From Euryodendron excelsum (lineage: Eukaryota; Streptophyta; Magnoliopsida; Ericales; Pentaphylacaceae), in NCBI GenBank assembly GCA_033060915.1, contig CM065378.1, positions 34,588,501 through 34,652,500 on the forward strand: DNA of 64,000 bases, read 5' to 3'. Every line of letters starts with the position of its first letter. The first letter of the stretch is position 1. A program made the translations under genes and the position numbers. Positions 58,755 to 64,000 of the stretch are shown here, one piece after another. A model generated the notes under the pieces. The model worked only from the letters and a program-made list of their open reading frames with translations, searched no databases and was not told the origin of the DNA.

Positions 58755-61461
58755 ATTATGACCGGACCCATAAGAGTTGCCTATGTTTTCCTTTTTGGGA
58801 ATTAAGTCAGTTGTAATTCAGACAAGAGTCCGATTGAAAATAGACATTTTGAGGTTTTTGAAAAGTTTGATTTGAAAAGATTAGATTAGAAAAGAGTATG
58901 ATTCGAAAAAGAATTTGATTTGGAATGGATTTAGAGAAGTTAAAGTTTAAAAAAGATTGGACTTTGGAAAGCTTTAGAATTTTGAAAAGTTTGAACTTAG
59001 GAAAGTTCCGTTTTAGGGAAGTGCCAAATTAGGAAAGTTTCATTTTAAGAAAGTTTCATTTTTAGAAAGGTTTTGAATTTGGAAAGATTTGAATTTTGAA
59101 AAGTTTTTAAATTAGGAAAGTTTATTTTTAAGAAAAAGTTGATTTTGGAAACATTCGAATTTGAAAAGTTAGAATTAAGAAATATTTGATTTAGGGAAGT
59201 TTTGGATTAGGAAAGATTAGATTAGGAAAGATTTGAATTTTATTTCCTAAAATAAACGATTGGATTTTCAGAAATAGATGATTTGATTTTGTTTCCAAAA
59301 ATGGAGGATTGAATTTGGTTTCTTAAGTTGGAAATTAGATTTGACATGGAATTGGAAAGGATGAAATTTGGAGAGCTTGGATTTAGAAGTTTATGATTTG
59401 ATATGAAAAAGAGATTTTCTGGAGATCTATGATTTGATGCAAAATTGGAAGTCATGTTTCTAGTAAAGAAAATTAGGGTTTCCTAACCATGGGATCTAAG
59501 GCTTGACTTGGACTTCAAGAAAAGGAGATTTTGGAAAGTAAATCTTTTGAAGAGAGTTTCTAGGAAGGAAACTTGAAAAGTGTTTTTAGAAAGTAGAATT
59601 TTAAAGAGAGCTTTTTGGAAAGGAATTTTAAAAAGCGATTTTGGAAAGTAGAACTTTTGGAAAGAAAGTTTTTAGGAAAGAGATTTTTTAAAAGAGTTTT
59701 AGAAAGTAGGTTGAAAAAGAATTTAGGAAAGAGATTTGAAAAAGCGATTTGGAAAGGGAATGGAATATGAACTTTTACAAGTCTCTAAAAATATCTCACT
59801 TTCCTAAAATGACTCTAACTATAAGAAGATTAGAACCATTCTAGGATTGTGGTTTTGAAAAAAACAAAGATTTGAAAATATGGACTATATTGGTCTCATT
59901 AAGTATAATACTTTCCTAAAGCAACCCTAACCATGGAATGGCTAGAATCACCTTCAGATTGTGGTTTTGACAAAATCGATTTTAAGGTTTACACACAAAA
60001 CTTATGTAACACTTTCCTAAAATAACCCTAACCATGGAGTGGCTAGAATCATCCTAAGATTGTGATTTTAAAAACAAGTTTGAAAGAGGAGATTTTTAAT
60101 GCAAGTTTTGAAAGAGATTTCGATGCAAGTTTTGAAAACAAGTTCAGAAAATGATTTGAAAGAGATGTATGAGTATGATATGCACAATGCAAGTAGGGTT
60201 GTGAACATACAAGGTTTAGGTTTCACCACATAATCAAGGGGGCCAAATCCACATGGTTTAAGGTTGAATTAGAAGAAAGCCCCTAACACGGTAACTTTCA
60301 ACCATTCTTCCTACACATGAACCGGGGATTCCCTTGCTTCAAGCATACAAGAAAGGGGGGAAAGAAGATAGGGATTAAAATAGAAGAAAACTCAAGTGGG
60401 CTAGGAGAGAGAAGAGAGAGGGGGGAATTACGTAAATGTAAATAGAAACCAACCTTGCATCTTCTTTGTCTTGCTTACTTTATTTACTTCATTTTGCTTT
60501 GATCTTTAAGTGCTTTAAGATTGCAGCACCTTAAGCCTTCAATGGTTGGCTTGGAGGCTCGTATAGGTGTGTATTGAGTGTATGTATGCTAAGGTTAAAG
60601 TGTATAGGGGCTAGGGTTTGAAGAGGCCTAGGAGAGCTAGGGTTTGGAGAGAGTTCGAGGTCTGTATATCGAGAGACAGAGTTTTTGGAGTTAGATTGTT
60701 GACTCTTTTATGTAGGGGGAGGGTCTATATTTATAGACAACTTAAATCGACCTGGCACCTCTTGCAGTGGCGACAGGCTAAAAAATGCAATGGCATAACT
60801 CCTAGTGGTGCTAAGCCACAAAAATACAATGGCTCCACTAGGAATGGAGCCAGGCCAAATATTAGCTTGGCGCTAGCCACTTTGAGAACCTTTTAAGGTG
60901 GAAAGCAATGTATCTTTAACCTTTGGCACACAAGGCCAAAGATTTGGGCACCTATCTTAGCGACTATCATGTAATTTTTGGCTTGACTGCACTTGGAGTA
61001 ACTTTGGAAAGTCTAGGAATAATCTGAGAGGTCGGGAATTTGCCAGAAGGCCGAAAATGAGTAGAAACCCTTAGAATCGTATAACAGGCTTGAAAAAGAA
61101 TGTCAAGATTATTGAAATAGTCGACTGGCCCACTAGGGGCAAAATGGTCATTTTGCACCGGGCTTGCCGAAATTGACTCGGAATAATCTGAAAATGCATT
61201 GAAAGGCCGAGAATACGATTAGAAGCATCCTTGGGAGGTTGCCGTTTTGATACCTAGATCCGGGGTGATTCCTAAAGGCAATTGGATACTTAGGGGCAAA
61301 ATGATCATTTAGTTTCAAGTGGGCCATACGGGCCCGGGAAGCGACCGGTGGACTAAATTGGAGTTTAGAAGGCGGGTTAGAGTCTGAATATGCATGTGAT
61401 GTGTAAAAATGAGCCCGGTCGGGTCGGAGATTACCTCACAGGCAAAAATGGGGTGTTTACA
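58755..61461 (-). mobile_element. Solo LTR D, right part (minus)
   Basis: Continues D after the B TSD ('gaccggacccataagagttgcc') and ends ATGGGGTGTTTACA, the TGTAAACACCCC start on minus. It is followed by the GCTTC TSD (61462-61466). The 81-bp array seen in A and B is missing, which accounts for part of its shorter length. A TATA-like 'tatttatag' lies at about 60729. Confidence 0.9.
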
Positions 61462-62352
61462 GCTTCCAATTGCATTAGCTCTCTGAGGTGTGCTACTTTC
61501 TGGATCTCTGCCCAGTATCTTTGTGGGTCTACAGTTGCTGATTCTGCCAATCCATGAAGGACATTGATTACTCGGGCAAGGTCAATTCTAACTTCCTTTT
61601 GGGGAGTGGCTTCCTGTTTCGTTTGCTTTGCCTCATACTTTGTCTTTTCTCGATCGATGTATTGGTCAAGGTGTACTACCTTTGCCAATTCTTTCGAGTG
61701 GTTCTTTAGAATTTCACAATTCTTGGTCTGATGCCCCTTTTCCCTATGATAATAATAGAAACTTCCTTTAGTCTTGGGTGGCAAGGTCTCCTCCCAACTT
61801 CGGAGGCCACTTGAAGAAGGGCTTGTCTCATATTTGGGGCAAAATCTTGTATATTGGGTCCTTAAAGATTGTGTTGACCCCTTCTGTAGTTTTCCTACCT
61901 CGACTGTTGTTGTTGTTCTCCTCACGTCTGAGCTTTTTGCTTTCACGCCCCATCTTTCTTAGCAGTCTTTTCGCCGACTTTCTCCTATATTGGTTGTATT
62001 ACATCTTCTTCCACCCGTGCATACAGTTCAATCCTCAGTATCAGGTACTGTATGCGGGTGACTGGTTTCTTCATAAGGGATTATCTCAACTGGTGTTTTC
62101 TGGGTAGGCCGATCTTGAACTGTGCAACAGCCAACTACTTGTTGTAGTCCTTTATTTCATTATAAACCTCCCAGTATCTCCTTGCATACGCGCATAATCC
62201 CTCGTCATATTTCTTCTACAAGGTCAGCAAGTAGTCCACCTTCTTTGGTTGCTTGTTGTTTGCTATCAAATGGTTTGTAAATAGTTCGGTGAGTTATCTC
62301 TACCTTGATACTGATATGGACTACAGTTTGTTGAACTATTCCAGGGCTACCT
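61462..62352 (-). pseudogene. Tat gag, C-terminal and central parts, broken
   Basis: On minus: at about 62050-62240 there is YARRYWEVYNEIKDYNK ... VAQFKIGLP, typical of the Ty3 gag core (Retrotrans_gag). At 61431-61946 comes a Lys/Arg-rich stretch, then HREKGHQTKNCEILKN, the zinc-knuckle-like part of Tat gag, whose first Cys is Tyr here. Then ELAKVVHLDQYI and the linker to protease. Stops occur in the central part. The N-terminus is cut off at 62353. Confidence 0.8.
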
Positions 62353-64000
62353 TGTAATGCCCCCTAACCAGGCCTGTACGAATTTAGGGTGCATGACTGG
62401 CTAGTAGCTTAGCTACCCAGGGCTGCATTACATAACCCAGTTGAACACCCATACATTTATCTTTAAAGGTTCCATAATTGTGGAATTAAAACTTTTATAA
62501 ACGTAAATTAAAATATGTGTCATACATAGTAGGGCGATGCCTAATCTCCAAAACATAAACATTTCATAAGATGGGTTTGTCAAAGGCCATCATAGTTATA
62601 ACATTATAATACTACAAAATATTAGGGTTCAATTCCTTTATCAGTATATAACATAAGGCCCGTGAGCCGCAGTCCAAATATCCACGTAATGGGCCTCCCA
62701 GTTTGGTTACCTGAAAATATTTTTTAAAAAACGTAAGCTAATCCTTAGTGAATAACAATAATGCACAAGCATAAAATATTATGGACTAATATTTATATTT
62801 CATGTACATGGCAATAGGGGTACCTTTATGCATATGTGACATGAGCTTAGAGACAGATAAGTGAAATCTGAAAACCACATGAGGTATAGGCTTTTGTATT
62901 AAAATATTTCATCATTTCTAAAACATAATGTTAAAGAAGAGGGGCAGGTGTATTGTAGCATGAACTATTACAACGTAACATAACTTGTCATAAGCATAAC
63001 ATACCATATCCTATAGGCGTACATCTTAACTCGCCGTATAATATAGGACACATCAAATATTACCATTCTTAGTAACTTATAAAACATAGCTTTGAAAAAG
63101 TAGATAACATAAGTATCATATTGAAGTACTATAACACTTCGAACTTAACATCATAGGAGTGAGACATAACGCATAACATGATTTCATAAGGCATTATATA
63201 ACTGTCATAAGCATGTCGTGGCATGATATTATGAGGGCATATCATAATATCGTAGAGAGGAGAGATATATCGGGGCATTAATACTGGTTGAATTGTATGC
63301 AACTTGTCATGAAGCATTTGAACAAATCATATTTCTCATTCTAGGGCATAAGTGTGTTACGTCTCTATACCAGAGCTAGGCTTCGCATTAGTAACCTTAA
63401 AGGTCATATATATAGGGTTCTTTAGGCTAAAATCTTAACCATGTACAATATTGCCTGCTTTGGCGCTATATGCAACATATGTGCCTACCTCACGGTTTTA
63501 AACGCATTGCGACGGTAACATTTCATCCTGCCTACTCCCTTAGGAGCGGTTGAGCTATCCGAGTACATAGCACAATTCTGTTCATTCTGGCTCGCACTTG
63601 CCTATCCTCTCTTGGGCGCTTGGTCTCAGCTGCACGGTACACATAAGGCTCTTTAGGCCAACATTAGATTGTCTGCTGTGGCTTGCACTTGCCTACCCCC
63701 TTTCTGGGCGCTTGGTTTCAGTCGCACGGTACACATAAGGCTCTTTAGGCTAACATTAGAATGCTCGCTCTGGCTCGCACCTACCTATCCCCTTTTTAGG
63801 TGCTTGGTCTCAACCGCACGGTATATATAAGGCTCTTTAGGTGAACATTAGATTGTTTGCTTTGGCTTACACCTGCCTACCCCCTTTTGGGCACTAGGTC
63901 TCAGCCGCATGGTATACATAAAGCTCTTTAGGCCAACATTAGATTGTCCGCTCTGACTTGCACCTTCCTACCCCCTTTCGGGCACTTGGTCTTAGTTATG
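62353..64000. mobile_element. LTR-like insertion in Tat gag, continuing past the window
   Basis: The gag frame stops at 62352 and sequence of another kind begins TGTAATGCCCCCTAACC. TGTAAYRCCCC starts are common for plant Ty3 LTRs. No frame of interest occurs in 1.65 kb. The right end and TSD (left flank TACCT) are outside the window, so the class is inferred. Confidence 0.4.
63553..64000. repeat. ~92-bp tandem repeat array, open to the right
   Basis: AAGGCTCTTTAGG-type starts at 63645, 63737, 63829 and about 63920, with an earlier degenerate unit from about 63553. Each unit includes a 'gcacttgcctacccccttt..gggcgcttggt' segment and a GCACGGTACACATAA end. Faint older units reach back to about 63400. 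Confidence 0.9.

Larger units (their letters stand above)
43946..62352 (-). mobile_element. Tat-lineage Ty3/gypsy retrotransposon (minus), with nested LTRs and an antisense ORF
   Basis: On the minus strand from right to left: gag, protease, RT, RNase H, a second (archaeal-type) RNase H, integrase, a tandem-repeat region, an additional ORF on the opposite strand, and a candidate 3' LTR at 43946. RT before integrase is Ty3 order. The dual RNase H plus antisense ORF between pol and 3' LTR is the hallmark of the Tat clade (Retand/Ogre group). Solo LTRs D (with B inside) and L4 interrupt it. The 5' end, including the start of gag and the 5' LTR, is beyond the insert at 62353. It inserted into block copy 2 (left flank ATAAC). 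All frames are broken. Confidence 0.85.

Noticed and set aside
63553..64000. Regularly spaced repeats resembling a CRISPR array
   Set aside because: The whole 92-bp unit repeats without unique spacers, and this is plant DNA; it is an ordinary tandem repeat.

Overview
This window looks like nuclear DNA of a flowering plant, probably a eudicot. It has one host gene end (a BURP-domain protein), AT-rich gene-poor sequence with small DNA-transposon remnants, and then about 50 kb of nested LTR retrotransposons. All calls rest on reading motifs, frames, terminal dinucleotides and target-site duplications (TSDs) by eye. No database search was possible.

Layout. 1-550: 3' end of a BURP-domain gene (+). 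551-14620: mostly non-coding, with one copy of a 1.3-kb block (2380-3699) that recurs at 42384-43945, hAT-like non-autonomous elements (3136-3388; 11203-12436), a lone dynamin-like exon relic on the minus strand (8719-8797) and several short tandem duplications. 14621-21928: a degenerate gag-only Ty3-like element 'E' (+) with a decayed tRNA-Asp type primer binding site, split by two related solo LTRs (L2, with a perfect TSD, and L3). 21929-31212: a ~4.3-kb piece of a very large LTR ('C', minus) split by a solo LTR of the same family ('A', plus, 4980 bp, TSD GGGTY). 31213-42386: a SIRE/Maximus-type Ty1/copia element (+) with a 2.1-kb 5' LTR, Met-type PBS, decayed gag-pol, an extra env-position ORF, a polypurine tract, and a 3' LTR cut off just before its TATA box. 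At 42384-42387 this LTR is joined through a 3-bp microhomology to the second copy of the 1.3-kb block. 43946 to about 62352: a Tat-lineage Ty3/gypsy element on the minus strand (gag, protease, RT, dual RNase H, integrase) with a spliced antisense additional ORF. Nested in it are a solo LTR 'L4' and large-family solo LTR 'D' (TSD GCTTC), itself split by 'B' (TSD ATTAT). 62353-64000: a further LTR-like sequence with ~92-bp tandem repeats that runs off the window.

How it fits together. Order of events can be read from the nesting: E, then L2, L3 and C into E; then A and the copia element into C. Separately, Tat inserted into block copy 2, then L4 and D into Tat, and B into D. The block copies and the junction at 42384 suggest an old ~40-kb tandem duplication or rearrangement. 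Nearly every retroelement frame is broken, mostly by changes readable as C-to-T, as expected for methylated, silenced repeats. Only the BURP gene looks like a functional host gene here.
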